A stretch of DNA of 64,000 nt, taken from positions 7,031 through 71,030 of the forward strand of contig NZ_JBMDYO010000010.1 of NCBI RefSeq assembly GCF_049310885.1, given 5' to 3'. Made by a program: the position numbers and the translations under genes. Numbering within the stretch: position 1 is the stretch's first letter; the number at the start of each line of letters is the position of its first letter. The notes beneath the pieces were generated by a model that saw only the letters and a list, made by a program, of their open reading frames with translations, was not told the origin of the DNA and did not search any database. This stretch comes from CAYZJV01 sp049310885 (GTDB lineage: Bacteria; Spirochaetota; Spirochaetia; Sphaerochaetales; Sphaerochaetaceae). Below, in pieces: positions 34,335-43,006 of the stretch.

Positions 34335-35026
34335 ATCACAATCCTCCTGTACACCTGCACAGGGAACGCCATGAGAACATCACTGAAGGTACGGGGTGAG
34401 GACTTCACAGCAATGGAACCAACAACCACTCAGCAGCTTTCGGGTAAAAAGCTCCCTCATGGACACCGATACGCAGTGTCTCCTCGTTACACATCACAAC
34501 AGATGATTCCCCAAGCTGAGGAGGCTCATGACCGTAATCTTCAGACACGAAGCGCTCTCCCTTACCGCAGGAACTCGATAATTTTATATCAATATAGGGC
34601 AGGAAGAGAGAAATGTAAAGAGCCTTCAGGTTTTTTCCGTCTGTCCCGGTGGCCGGTGTACCGGAAGGCATGCAGGATGGAGTTTGCACGGGAGAATGGA
34701 CACATGAGGCGTATCGGCTGTGTTCATTGTATCGTTTCCAACTTCTCAGCCGATATGGTCCCCAGATCATATGCCATCATCGAAATAGGACAATCATCAA
34801 ACAACAATGAAAATAGATAACCACCAATCGAATTACAGGCTCATTCTGTGGATTTCTTACACTTTTGACATCCCCCGCTTAAGACCCACATGGTCAGGAG
34901 GCAGGGTCAGATAGTCACATACACTTTGGATGAATATTTATTTCTTCGTATCAACAAATGCGTTGGCATATTTCGGGTCACCTTCTTTGGAGGCTGTGTA
35001 AAACATCATCATATCAGGCAGACCAT
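34335..35026. other. Intergenic region between hyd and fol operons
   Basis: About 690 bases without a gene I can support. A 121-codon minus frame (34405-34770) lacks a recognisable domain and a ribosome site. Minus-strand AT-rich sequence around 34570-34600 (TATAAAATTA) could include the hyd operon promoter, but no clean -35 is seen. It separates a ~50% GC operon from an AT-rich one. Confidence 0.4.
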
Positions 35027-35494
35027 TTATGTACTCTGTATCTCGTCAAACAATTGTTGTATAGTTTTTTTGAAAATGGGATGGAATGTTTCTGGTGCAA
35101 TTTCAACCAAAGGCCTTAATACGAAATCCCTGTTATGCATATCAAGATGAGGAACTGTCAAATCCAGCTCTTTTATAGTTTGTTGTCCAAATAAAATAAT
35201 ATCTAAGTCAATAATTCTTGGTCCCCAATGAATTTTCCTTTTCCGCATCATCACTTCTTCTATGTTCAATAATAATTCAAGCAGTTGTCTAGCCTCTCCG
35301 GGGAAAGCGACTTCTACAACTCCATTTAAGAAAACATCCTGATCAATGAACCCGTATGGTTCTGTAATATACCAAGAAGAAGATTTAACAACCTTAATTC
35401 CTTTTTCATCCATTAATAACAGTGCTTTTTGTAAATTTTCTTGCTTATTGCCGATGTTTGTACCTAATGCTACAAATATTTTCTCTTTATTCAT
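35027..35494 (-). CDS. folK: HPPK (hydroxymethyldihydropterin pyrophosphokinase)
   Basis: A 155-residue FolK that transfers pyrophosphate from ATP to 6-hydroxymethyl-dihydropterin. VALGTNIGNKQENLQKAL, TEPYGFIDQDVFLNGVV and WGPRIIDLDIILFG (metal-binding aspartates) and VPHLDMHNRDFVLRPL are all present. Last gene of the folate operon. Like its neighbours it is notably AT-rich. Confidence 0.96.
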   Translation of the reverse strand: MNKEKIFVALGTNIGNKQENLQKALLLMDEKGIKVVKSSSWYITEPYGFIDQDVFLNGVVEVAFPGEARQLLELLLNIEEVMMRKRKIHWGPRIIDLDIILFGQQTIKELDLTVPHLDMHNRDFVLRPLVEIAPETFHPIFKKTIQQLFDEIQST

Positions 35495-35502
35495 TGTATT
35501 CT

Positions 35503-36372
35503 CTATGCCTTCCCAATTGCCTGAAGCATATCAACAAAACGTCTATTTTCCGCAACATCATGCACCCTCAGAATATTTACGCCCCTATCAATTGCTATTG
35601 CGTGTATTGCAAGTGTACCTTCCAGCCTTTCATCAACAGGTAAGTTTAATACATCCTGAATCAAAGATTTACGGGAGGCTCCTATCAATAATGGCAAATT
35701 AAAGACATGTAGTTTATCAAAAAAGGTAATAATCATTAGATTATCGTGCAACCGTTTACCAAAACCTATTCCTGGATCAAGTATAATCTGTTCCCTTACG
35801 ATCCCGCGGCTCTCAGCGAAATCAATCCTTTCAACAAAAAATTTACATATTTCTTCTATCACGTCCTCATAATATGGGTCTTGCTGCATGCTCTTTGGCC
35901 TGCCTTGCATGTGCATGATAATAATTGGCGCTCCAGCTTCAGAAACAATGCTAGCCATTTCCGTATCAAAATTTAAACCGCTTATATCATTTATTATATC
36001 AGCTCCGCTCTCCAACGATTGCTTGGCAACTTCTGATTTATAAGTATCAACAGAAATGGGGATATCAAAATTTTTACGAATAATTTCAACAGCAGGAATT
36101 AATCTCTGCAATTCTTCATCCAAACTGATGCTTTCAGAACCAGGTCTGGTTGATTCTCCGCCTAGATCGATAATATCCGCGCCGGTGTTAACCATTTCAT
36201 CTATTCTTCTTAATAATAAATCGTTGTCCCTAAATCTGCTACCAGGATAAAAAGAATCAGGGGTGAGATTGATAATGCCCATCAATAGTGGTTTCGTCCA
36301 AACATCGAGCTCTTTTTGCAGCCTAGGAAGAAAAAGATTCATTTTACGCTTCGTCATAAGTTTATTTTCCAT
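35503..36372 (-). CDS. folP: Dihydropteroate synthase
   Basis: A 289-residue DHPS joining the pterin pyrophosphate to p-aminobenzoate. GIINLTPDSFYPGSR, DIIDLGGESTRPGSE, SVDTYKSEVA, INDISG, IIMHMQGRP, DPGIGFGK and GASRKSLI are intact. It overlaps folE2 by 19 bases. The start has no strong ribosome site, consistent with coupling to folE2. Confidence 0.96.
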   Translation of the reverse strand: MENKLMTKRKMNLFLPRLQKELDVWTKPLLMGIINLTPDSFYPGSRFRDNDLLLRRIDEMVNTGADIIDLGGESTRPGSESISLDEELQRLIPAVEIIRKNFDIPISVDTYKSEVAKQSLESGADIINDISGLNFDTEMASIVSEAGAPIIIMHMQGRPKSMQQDPYYEDVIEEICKFFVERIDFAESRGIVREQIILDPGIGFGKRLHDNLMIITFFDKLHVFNLPLLIGASRKSLIQDVLNLPVDERLEGTLAIHAIAIDRGVNILRVHDVAENRRFVDMLQAIGKA

Positions 36373-37145
36373 TTTTCATGTGATGCAAAAGCATTATGAT
36401 TATGTATGCTTTCGAAATTTTTCACTCGTACATTGTACCAAGAGATTCGATCATCCTTTTCAAGTTTAATAATCATCTCTCTTATTATATCCTCAACAAA
36501 ACGAGGATTCTCATATGCTTTTTCAGTTATATATTTTTCATCCATTCTTTTCATCAATGAATAAATTTCGGCGGATGCTGATTCTTCGGCCAGCTGAACT
36601 AATTCTTCGATCAGTATCAGATGATTCATTCTTACCTGTACTTTTATCGCACCTCGCTGATTATGGCCGCCATATTTACTTATTTCCCGTGAACATGGGC
36701 AAAATGAATGAATAGGAACGGTCACTTCGAGAATCAAATCAAAATTCTTTTTCTTTTCTGCAATTAAACGGCATCGATAGGAAAGAAATGATTTAATCTT
36801 GGAAACAGGTGCTTCTTTTTCAATAAAATACGGAAAACTTATTTCAATTGATGATTCATCGGCATCAAATTTATCGAGCATTGCTTGAACAATTTCTTTA
36901 AGCTTTGTTGTTGAGATTACGTCAAAGTACTCATGGATTATTTCTAGGAAACGACTCATGTGAGTACCACGAAATTGTTTTGGCAAAGCAACAGACATTT
37001 TAATTTTCGCAACTGTCGATTGGATTTGATTCTGTTTATCTTTTATACGTATGGGATATTCCAAATCTTCAATTCCAACATTATCTATGTCAATATTTCT
37101 GTAATCTTTTTCATTCTGAGTATCTTTAAGACAATTTTTTATCAC
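36354..37145 (-). CDS. folE2: GTP cyclohydrolase I, type B (FolE2)
   Basis: A 263-residue GCYH-IB, the zinc-independent relative of FolE that starts folate and queuosine synthesis from GTP. The active-site Cys149 lies in SFCPCSREIS, followed by GHNQRGAI. QFRGTHMSRFLEI, and FPYFIEKEAPVS are also family features. The start is a GTG at 37145 with GAGGAG 8 bases ahead. It follows the queD-like gene by 3 bases. Confidence 0.95.
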   Translation of the reverse strand: MIKNCLKDTQNEKDYRNIDIDNVGIEDLEYPIRIKDKQNQIQSTVAKIKMSVALPKQFRGTHMSRFLEIIHEYFDVISTTKLKEIVQAMLDKFDADESSIEISFPYFIEKEAPVSKIKSFLSYRCRLIAEKKKNFDLILEVTVPIHSFCPCSREISKYGGHNQRGAIKVQVRMNHLILIEELVQLAEESASAEIYSLMKRMDEKYITEKAYENPRFVEDIIREMIIKLEKDDRISWYNVRVKNFESIHNHNAFASHEKWKINL

Positions 37146-37148
37146 TAT

Positions 37149-37508
37149 TTAATCTCCTCGGTAGGTAACAAAACTTGTCGGAGTTTCCCATAATTTCATT
37201 TCGCTAAGATTATAATTTTGTCCTCTCAATTTATCTTTAAGTATTTCCCATATCCAATAAATAATATTCTCCGCACTGGGCTGGATAAAAATATCATTCA
37301 AATTGCTATGGTCTAAAATGGACAGTATATGCTCTTTTACGATAAGTTTTAAAGATAAAAAATCAAGAACCATACCCTCATTATCACGCTCACCCTCAAC
37401 GGTTACGTGTAGTTTATATGTATGTCCATGTAAATTCTCACATTTGCCATGGTATTCGCTTAAAAAATGTGCCGCATCAAAAGTAAATTCTTTAGTTATG
37501 AAAAACAT
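37149..37508 (-). CDS. queD: 6-pyruvoyl-tetrahydropterin synthase / QueD-like protein
   Basis: A 119-residue COG0720 enzyme. Zinc ligands His14 (DAAHFL), His27 and His29 (CENLHGH) are present, with catalytic Cys23 in the CxxxHGH spacing typical of QueD (6-carboxytetrahydropterin synthase). It heads an operon with folE2, folP and folK in which folB (dihydroneopterin aldolase) is absent. The PTPS-III type that replaces FolB usually has Glu at the Cys position, so function here is uncertain: queuosine precursor or folate bypass. Confidence 0.85.
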   Translation of the reverse strand: MFFITKEFTFDAAHFLSEYHGKCENLHGHTYKLHVTVEGERDNEGMVLDFLSLKLIVKEHILSILDHSNLNDIFIQPSAENIIYWIWEILKDKLRGQNYNLSEMKLWETPTSFVTYRGD

Positions 37509-37612
37509 TGACTTCTCCTGTATCCTTGTTGATACCGTAGGGAAACATACTAACGTGAAGATAATGGATACTCAATATGGATATCCATCCCAAATACATA
37601 AGAACCACGTAA

Positions 37613-37888
37613 CTACTCAGGCCACTCTGCAAATTGATTGAGTAAATCAAACGAAAAAGTGCCTGCAAAGATCTGGAACAGAGCATCTATTGGAGCGATG
37701 CTGTTCTTTCGGCAAGTATCGATGATGGAGAATATGGTAACGAAACGCTCCCCCCCATCACTTACCCTGGATGCGCCAGCTATTATGGAATTCAAAATTT
37801 TATTGGAGTAGCCGGTCAGAAATAATCTGAAGTGGGTTCTCCATAAAATAGACTGTAGGGTAAGTGGTAATCTGGAGTGGACGGGCAA
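37613..37888 (-). pseudogene. IS66-like transposase C-terminal fragment
   Basis: The frame includes GERFVTIFSIIDTCRKNSIAPIDALFQIF, close to the ending of IS66-type transposases, where ETCRxxG/N helices close the protein. The catalytic DDE part is absent and preceding sequence is in other frames, so this is a decayed remnant. It lies between the folate operon and the second pdx locus. Confidence 0.45.
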
Positions 37889-38488
37889 AAGAAATCAGGC
37901 TTCCAAATCTTCAATGATCTCTTGCAGAATATCGCTGGTAAAGTGGCTGCAGAAGGGTTCTTCACGATAATTCCGACACGGACAACTATCGGAACAAACC
38001 CGACGATATTCCAAACTTTCATTTTTCGTAAAAGAGGTTCGAGGATTCTCTTTCCATGCACTGCGATCGGTTTGCAATGGTAAAGTTGTGGACATCCTGT
38101 GTTGGTAGGGGTCTCATCAGCACACTATCACATATGAATGGATACTGGCCGGCTTTCAGGGCCTCCATCGGAAATAACTATGAGATGGTGGACATGCCGA
38201 TAAACATCAACTGTCAATTTCTCAACAACTTGCGTATCCACCAGAATGACCCAACAGTTTCATTCAAGTGTGATTTCACAGAAAATTATTAAGGTTGATC
38301 GAAACTGAAGAATGTGACTGATTTAGGTAAGTTAGCCACTTGCAAAATGGGCGGGCATCGTGAATCTGAATCCTTTGACTGACACCATTGACGATGGTCG
38401 GGAACGTCAAACATCGTGATCGCCTCATTCCCACGGAAAAACACTGTGAATTTAATAAGTGGCTACGTTCCCTGTACCCGCTCGGGTA
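37889..38488. other. Decayed sequence before the second pdx locus
   Basis: Only short, overlapping frames on both strands are seen (for example 37816-38061 and 38056-38292), none with a ribosome site or recognisable domain. The region most likely continues the insertion-sequence debris marked by the transposase fragment. Confidence 0.4.
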
Positions 38489-39895
38489 TCAAATGGGAGG
38501 GAACCATGAATCCCGAAGCAAGGAAACCGCCTTCCCGATATCATCGATACCCATCGTAGAATACCCCAACAACACCGTGTTGGTGGTTTCCTGTTTCGAC
38601 AAATCGGAATAATACCGGGACATTCCGTACACTTTCACCCGATTCTTCTCCGCTGAAGAAACCAATTCCGTTTCATCCATGCCATTGTATACATGCAAGA
38701 CGATATGCAAGCCTGCCGCAACACCATCGATTTCTGAACCCGGCAGCATGTCCCGTATGGCCGAGACCAACGTTTCACGCTTACGCCCGTACGTATTCCT
38801 CATCCGATTGAGATGGCGCTCGAATTGTCCACTGTCCATGAATTCTTGCAGGGCCTTCTGCTCGAAAGTCGGCACCGGACATACATGGAAATTCAATTTC
38901 TCGTCGAATATTCCCACAAGTTTCTCGGGCAACACCATGTAGCTGATTCGTAGTGCCGGGGACAACGACTTTGAGAATGAACCGAGATACACAACCGTTC
39001 CCTGCCGATCAAGTCCTTGCAACGATGGAATCGGATTGCCCGAATATCTGAATTCGCTGTCATAATCATCCTCAATGATAAATCTTCCCGCATTCCCATA
39101 GGCCCAGTTGAGCAATTGGATACGTCTTCCGATAGGCATGATGCATCCGGTCGGGAATTGGTGCGACGGGGTGATACATATGACATCGACCGGAGATTGC
39201 TCCAATGATTCGGGCAGCAATCCCTGTTCATCGAGGGGCAATGGTGTGTAACGTGCACGATTGCTCCTAAAGAGCAGACTGAGCTTTTCATATCCAGGGT
39301 TTTCTATGCCATACACGGTCGAAGCCTCGAACAGTTGCATGATCAACTGCAGCAGGGACTCTGTTCCCGAACTTACTACGATTTGTTCGGGCAAGCAGAC
39401 AACTCCCCTGGAATACCGAAGATATCTGGCAATACTGGTCCGCAATCCAAATTGTCCCTTGGGATTTCCCACTCCCAACAGATCCGCGTCATCCCCATTG
39501 ATACCCTCACGCATGACTTTCCGCCAACGTGCAAAAGGGAAATGCTCCCGATCCACCCCTTGGTAGGAAAAGTCGTAGTCGAATCGTTGCTGCATTGGGA
39601 TATGTTTTGGCACATCCTGGAATCGCTCGCCAAGATCCACCACACCGTCCATTTCGGCTACGAAATAACCGCTCTTTTCCCGCGAAATCAGATATCCCTC
39701 ATCGACAAGCTGGTTATACGCCGCCTGGACCGTGTTCAGACTGCATTGCAGGCTGGCTGCCAATTTCCTTTTCGATGGCAATTTTTCATTGCAGGCGAAA
39801 TTGCCACAGGCAATCTCGCTTTTCATCCACGAGTATATCTGATCCGACAGATTCATTGTTCCTCTTCTTTCTAGCTGCAGGAGGACGTGTTCCAT
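38489..39895 (-). CDS. pdxR: MocR/PdxR-type regulator of PLP synthesis (copy 2)
   Basis: A 468-residue paralogue of the regulator at 22073-23470 with the same two domains. KLPSKRKLAASLQCSLNTVQ and AYNQLVDEGYLISREKSGYFV form the winged helix. FIIEDDYDSEFRYSGNPIPS and SFSKSLSPALRISYM form the PLP-binding fold. The proteins are clearly homologous over the full length but differ at many positions. Start at 39895 has GGGAG 8 bases ahead. Divergent from pdxS copy 2. Confidence 0.93.
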   Translation of the reverse strand: MEHVLLQLERRGTMNLSDQIYSWMKSEIACGNFACNEKLPSKRKLAASLQCSLNTVQAAYNQLVDEGYLISREKSGYFVAEMDGVVDLGERFQDVPKHIPMQQRFDYDFSYQGVDREHFPFARWRKVMREGINGDDADLLGVGNPKGQFGLRTSIARYLRYSRGVVCLPEQIVVSSGTESLLQLIMQLFEASTVYGIENPGYEKLSLLFRSNRARYTPLPLDEQGLLPESLEQSPVDVICITPSHQFPTGCIMPIGRRIQLLNWAYGNAGRFIIEDDYDSEFRYSGNPIPSLQGLDRQGTVVYLGSFSKSLSPALRISYMVLPEKLVGIFDEKLNFHVCPVPTFEQKALQEFMDSGQFERHLNRMRNTYGRKRETLVSAIRDMLPGSEIDGVAAGLHIVLHVYNGMDETELVSSAEKNRVKVYGMSRYYSDLSKQETTNTVLLGYSTMGIDDIGKAVSLLRDSWFPPI

Positions 39896-39909
39896 TTCTT
39901 CAACTCCCA

Positions 39910-39971
39910 ATCTGGTACCATAAAATATACTATTTCTGATACTTTTTATACACTCAGTCTTACCCTATAGT
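39910..39971 (+). promoter_or_regulatory. pdxR-pdxS divergent control region, copy 2
   Basis: CTGGTACCATAAAAT and TCTGATACTTTTTATACA match the corresponding blocks CTGATACCATAGAAT and TCTGACACTTTTCATACA of copy 1. A promoter fits as TTTTTA (39943-39948), 17 bases, TATAGT (39966-39971). Conservation of these blocks between otherwise diverged loci suggests a shared regulator site. Confidence 0.6.
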
Positions 39972-40017
39972 AGGGCAATTGTGCAACAGTAGGGATATGC
40001 AAAGGAGACGTAACGAT

Positions 40018-40890
40018 ATGAACGACAGATACGAACTCAACAAGAATCTCGCGCAAATGCTCAAGGGTGGAGTGATTATGGATGTGACGACACCTGACCA
40101 AGCGAAGATTGCCGAGGATGCGGGGGCATGCGCCGTCATGGCCCTTGAGCGGATACCCGCCGACATTCGGGCTGCTGGCGGTGTATCACGCATGAGCGAT
40201 CCCGGCATGATCAAAAGAATCCAAGAGGCAGTCACAATCCCGGTCATGGCGAAGGTGCGGATCGGGCATATTGTCGAGGCACAAATACTGCAAGCTATCG
40301 AAATAGACTTCATTGACGAAAGTGAAGTACTTTCTCCAGCGGACGATGTTTTCCATATCGACAAGAGCACGTTCGATGTTCCGTTCGTGTGCGGCGCAAA
40401 AGACCTGGGTGAGGCCCTGCGACGAATCGGAGAAGGTGCGTCCATGATCCGAACCAAGGGAGAACCGGGAACAGGCGATATCATCCAAGCTGTCCGCCAT
40501 ATGCGACGTATCAACCAACAGATCCGGAATATCCGGAACATGCGGGGGGATGAACTCTTCGAGGCCGCGAAGACATTGCAGGTACCATACGAATTGGTTC
40601 GTCTGGTCTTTGATCTAGGGAAACTCCCGGTCGTCAATTTTGCGGCAGGTGGAATAGCCACTCCGGCAGATGCGGCGCTTATGATGCAATTGGGTGCGGA
40701 GGGCGTCTTCGTCGGTTCAGGTATCTTCAAGTCGGGCAACCCGGCGAAACGCGCCCAGGCGATAGTCAAAGCTGTTACCAACTTCGATGATCCGGACCTG
40801 CTGGCACACGTATCGGAAGGCCTGGGGGATGCGATGGTCGGCATCAATGAGCAGGAAATCAGCCTGCTTATGGCGGAGCGCGGGGCATGA
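40018..40890 (+). CDS. pdxS: PLP synthase, synthase subunit PdxS (copy 2)
   Basis: A 290-residue PdxS, same length as copy 1 and near-identical in the catalytic motifs GGVIMDVTTPDQAKIAEDAGA, PVMAKVRIGHIVEAQ and MIRTKGEPGTGDI. The frame extends upstream to 39979, but the ATG at 40018 aligns with the start of copy 1. Codon use is more GC-rich than copy 1. Both copies look functional, so dosage, condition-specific expression or separate acquisition are all possible. Confidence 0.97.
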   Translation: MNDRYELNKNLAQMLKGGVIMDVTTPDQAKIAEDAGACAVMALERIPADIRAAGGVSRMSDPGMIKRIQEAVTIPVMAKVRIGHIVEAQILQAIEIDFIDESEVLSPADDVFHIDKSTFDVPFVCGAKDLGEALRRIGEGASMIRTKGEPGTGDIIQAVRHMRRINQQIRNIRNMRGDELFEAAKTLQVPYELVRLVFDLGKLPVVNFAAGGIATPADAALMMQLGAEGVFVGSGIFKSGNPAKRAQAIVKAVTNFDDPDLLAHVSEGLGDAMVGINEQEISLLMAERGA

Positions 40891-41450
40891 AAATCGGGGT
40901 ATTGGCGCTTCAGGGGGGATTTGCCGAACACTCTCGTGCCTTGGACACTTTGGGTATACCGAACTTTGAAATCAGAAAGGCAACGGATCTGAACAAAGGC
41001 CCCGACGGATTGATAATCCCCGGTGGCGAGAGCACGGTCATGGGAAGACTCCTTCATGAAACAGGATTGTTCTTTCCACTCAAGAAGATGATCGATACCG
41101 GTCTTCCCGTTTTCGGAACCTGCGCCGGGATGATCCTCCTTGCGAGACAGATAACCCATGAGCCGAAGCCATATTTTTGCAGCATGGACATATCGGTGAA
41201 AAGGAACGCATTCGGGCGGCAGATGGGAAGTTTCCACACCACCGGCGAGTTCTTGGAAATCGGAGATATCCCCATGACCTTCATACGTGCCCCCATCATC
41301 GAGATGGAAGGTCCCGATATCCAAATACTGGCATCGGTCGACGGCAACAAGGTAGCGGCTCGAAACAAAACCATGTTGGTGACGGCCTTTCATCCGGAGT
41401 TGACCGCAAACCTGCAGGTCTTGCAGTATTTTCTCGCCAAGGTGGTCTAG
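40887..41450 (+). CDS. pdxT: PLP synthase, glutaminase subunit PdxT (copy 2)
   Basis: A 187-residue glutaminase with MKIGVLALQGGFAEH, IPGGESTVMG, nucleophile Cys79 in FGTCAGM, RQMGSFHTTG and the FHPEL triad end. It overlaps pdxS copy 2 by 4 bases. It is eight residues shorter at the C-terminus than copy 1. Confidence 0.96.
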   Translation: MKIGVLALQGGFAEHSRALDTLGIPNFEIRKATDLNKGPDGLIIPGGESTVMGRLLHETGLFFPLKKMIDTGLPVFGTCAGMILLARQITHEPKPYFCSMDISVKRNAFGRQMGSFHTTGEFLEIGDIPMTFIRAPIIEMEGPDIQILASVDGNKVAARNKTMLVTAFHPELTANLQVLQYFLAKVV

Positions 41451-41493
41451 AAGAGAACATTTTCCCATTATCGTCGGGAGCATTGCGGACAAT

Positions 41494-41522
41494 CGTCAAG
41501 GGACAAGTATCATCCCTTGACG
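41494..41522. terminator. Perfect 10-bp inverted repeat after pdxT copy 2
   Basis: CGTCAAGGGA (41494-41503) and TCCCTTGACG (41513-41522) form a strong hairpin with a 9-base loop, 44 bases after the pdxT stop. No T-run follows, so it may be a transcript-stabilising or rho-assisted end rather than a classical terminator. Confidence 0.5.
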
Positions 41523-41680
41523 AATCCGCACGGATCATCGGTACTTCGGTATCAACCTACAAGCGCAATATTTCTTGTTGTTTTAGGCTTTCCCCTTTGT
41601 TCCCCAAGTCTGAACATTACTATATAAACTCATACTAATTAAATATTTATCACCATTTTTAAGTTTCTACGCAAGATACT

Positions 41681-41992
41681 TTACTCTGATTTATCAAATT
41701 TGTTAAAAGTGAATAAGGATACAACAATACCAACAATCATACTTATTGGCATGGCAATGATTGCTGGTTGAGTAAGAGGAATGATCGCATTTTCTCTGCC
41801 TAGTCCGTACAACTCAAACATATCCGGTCCAATTATGATGACCACCATCGATACTACAATCCCAGCGAAAATTGAATTAGTAATTCCCACTGAAGTTGTC
41901 CTTTTCCAAAACAGAACCAACATAATAGCAGGAAAATTGGTAGATGCCGCAACTGCTAAAGCCCAACCAACAAGAAAGTAGATCTTCGACAT
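41681..41992 (-). pseudogene. Sodium:solute symporter C-terminal fragment
   Basis: About 103 codons encode the last three or so membrane helices of an SSS-family (ActP/PutP-like) symporter: FLVGWALAVAASTNFPAIMLVLFWKR-type helix, then GITNSIFAGIVVSMVVIIIG, then PISMIVGIVVSLF. The rest of the ~500-residue protein is absent upstream. A remnant, not a functional transporter. Confidence 0.65.
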
Positions 41993-42238
41993 TGTCCAAG
42001 AAATGAATAAAATTAGAGCCAACATCGAGGTTGATGAGCACGGGAACAGGGTCCGTAAGAACACCCATTGCAACATGGAGCAAAGTGATAAAAAGGTTGA
42101 AGAACTAATCGAATAGAGGTGACAAAGAGTAATTAATTACTTAACATATGTTTACTAATTTGCATCATTAAAACTAAAGGTGCATCTTTGATATTTCTTT
42201 AACATAGAAATACTTATTGTGCCATTTTCCACGGTAAA

Positions 42239-43006
42239 ATGGACCAGTTGACTGGGAGATTATATGAGATCTTTGCATTATGGATCACACTGGTCTCCAT
42301 ACTCCTTACCACAGTACTACTCTATGTGATGAGCCGTTATATGATCGGACTGCTTCCCATTGAAACACGGCAACGCAAGATTGGCCATCGCACGCTGAAT
42401 ATCATTATTTTGGCATTTCTCATCCTCAGCTTGTTCTTCATCTTGGGAAGAAGCAATGGCAATTGGGTCGTTGCTATGAACTATACGTTTGGTTTCCATT
42501 TCTTCTCAGGTAGCATGTTAATGGTCATCCATGGCGTAGTAGCCTTGATATATAGGAAACGCTCTAGTGGATGGGAACAGGAACAACTGCTTAGCGGTAT
42601 CAGTTTCACCTTTCTTCCCCTTATCGTGACATTTCCGCTCGATCTCCTGTTCTTCCGTGACCATACCTTCAAGATTGCCTATCTGAGCTTCTCGGTCTTC
42701 GTGGTGTACCTCTATTTCTTCATAAGTCGACACTACTTTCAGGATTTTGACAAACCATGTCCAGAAGGACAGATTCCCCAACACTATCTGGATGAACACG
42801 GAATCTCAGCTAGGGAACAGGAAATCATAGTTCTCTTGGTGGAGGGAAAGACAAACCGAGAAATCGCCGAACGACTTTTCATCAGCGAAAATACTGTGAA
42901 GACGCATGTAAAGAATATCTATACAAAATTGGAAGTCTCTAACCGTGTACAACTTTTCAGCCTTCTCCGTGGTACGAGAAGTCCAAAGGTAACATCTTCA
43001 AGATAA
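42239..43006 (+). CDS. Membrane-anchored LuxR-type transcription regulator
   Basis: A 255-residue protein. Residues 1-170 contain about five or six hydrophobic segments, for example ALWITLVSILLTTVLLYV and LNIIILAFLILSLFFIL. Residues ~185-250 form a LuxR/FixJ helix-turn-helix: HGISAREQEIIVLLVEGKTNREIAERLF, then ENTVKTHVKNIYTKLEV. It thus resembles membrane-bound regulators that respond to a signal in or across the membrane. No partner kinase is adjacent. It overlaps the sbcC 3' end by 9 bases (convergent). Confidence 0.85.
   Translation: MDQLTGRLYEIFALWITLVSILLTTVLLYVMSRYMIGLLPIETRQRKIGHRTLNIIILAFLILSLFFILGRSNGNWVVAMNYTFGFHFFSGSMLMVIHGVVALIYRKRSSGWEQEQLLSGISFTFLPLIVTFPLDLLFFRDHTFKIAYLSFSVFVVYLYFFISRHYFQDFDKPCPEGQIPQHYLDEHGISAREQEIIVLLVEGKTNREIAERLFISENTVKTHVKNIYTKLEVSNRVQLFSLLRGTRSPKVTSSR

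Noticed and set aside
34405..34770. 121-codon minus frame between hyd and fol operons
   Set aside because: No family recognised, no ribosome site, composition like non-coding sequence; kept only as part of an intergenic description.
39960..41492. 510-codon minus-strand frame opposite pdxS/pdxT copy 2
   Set aside because: It covers two unmistakable genes and consists of antisense low-complexity residues.
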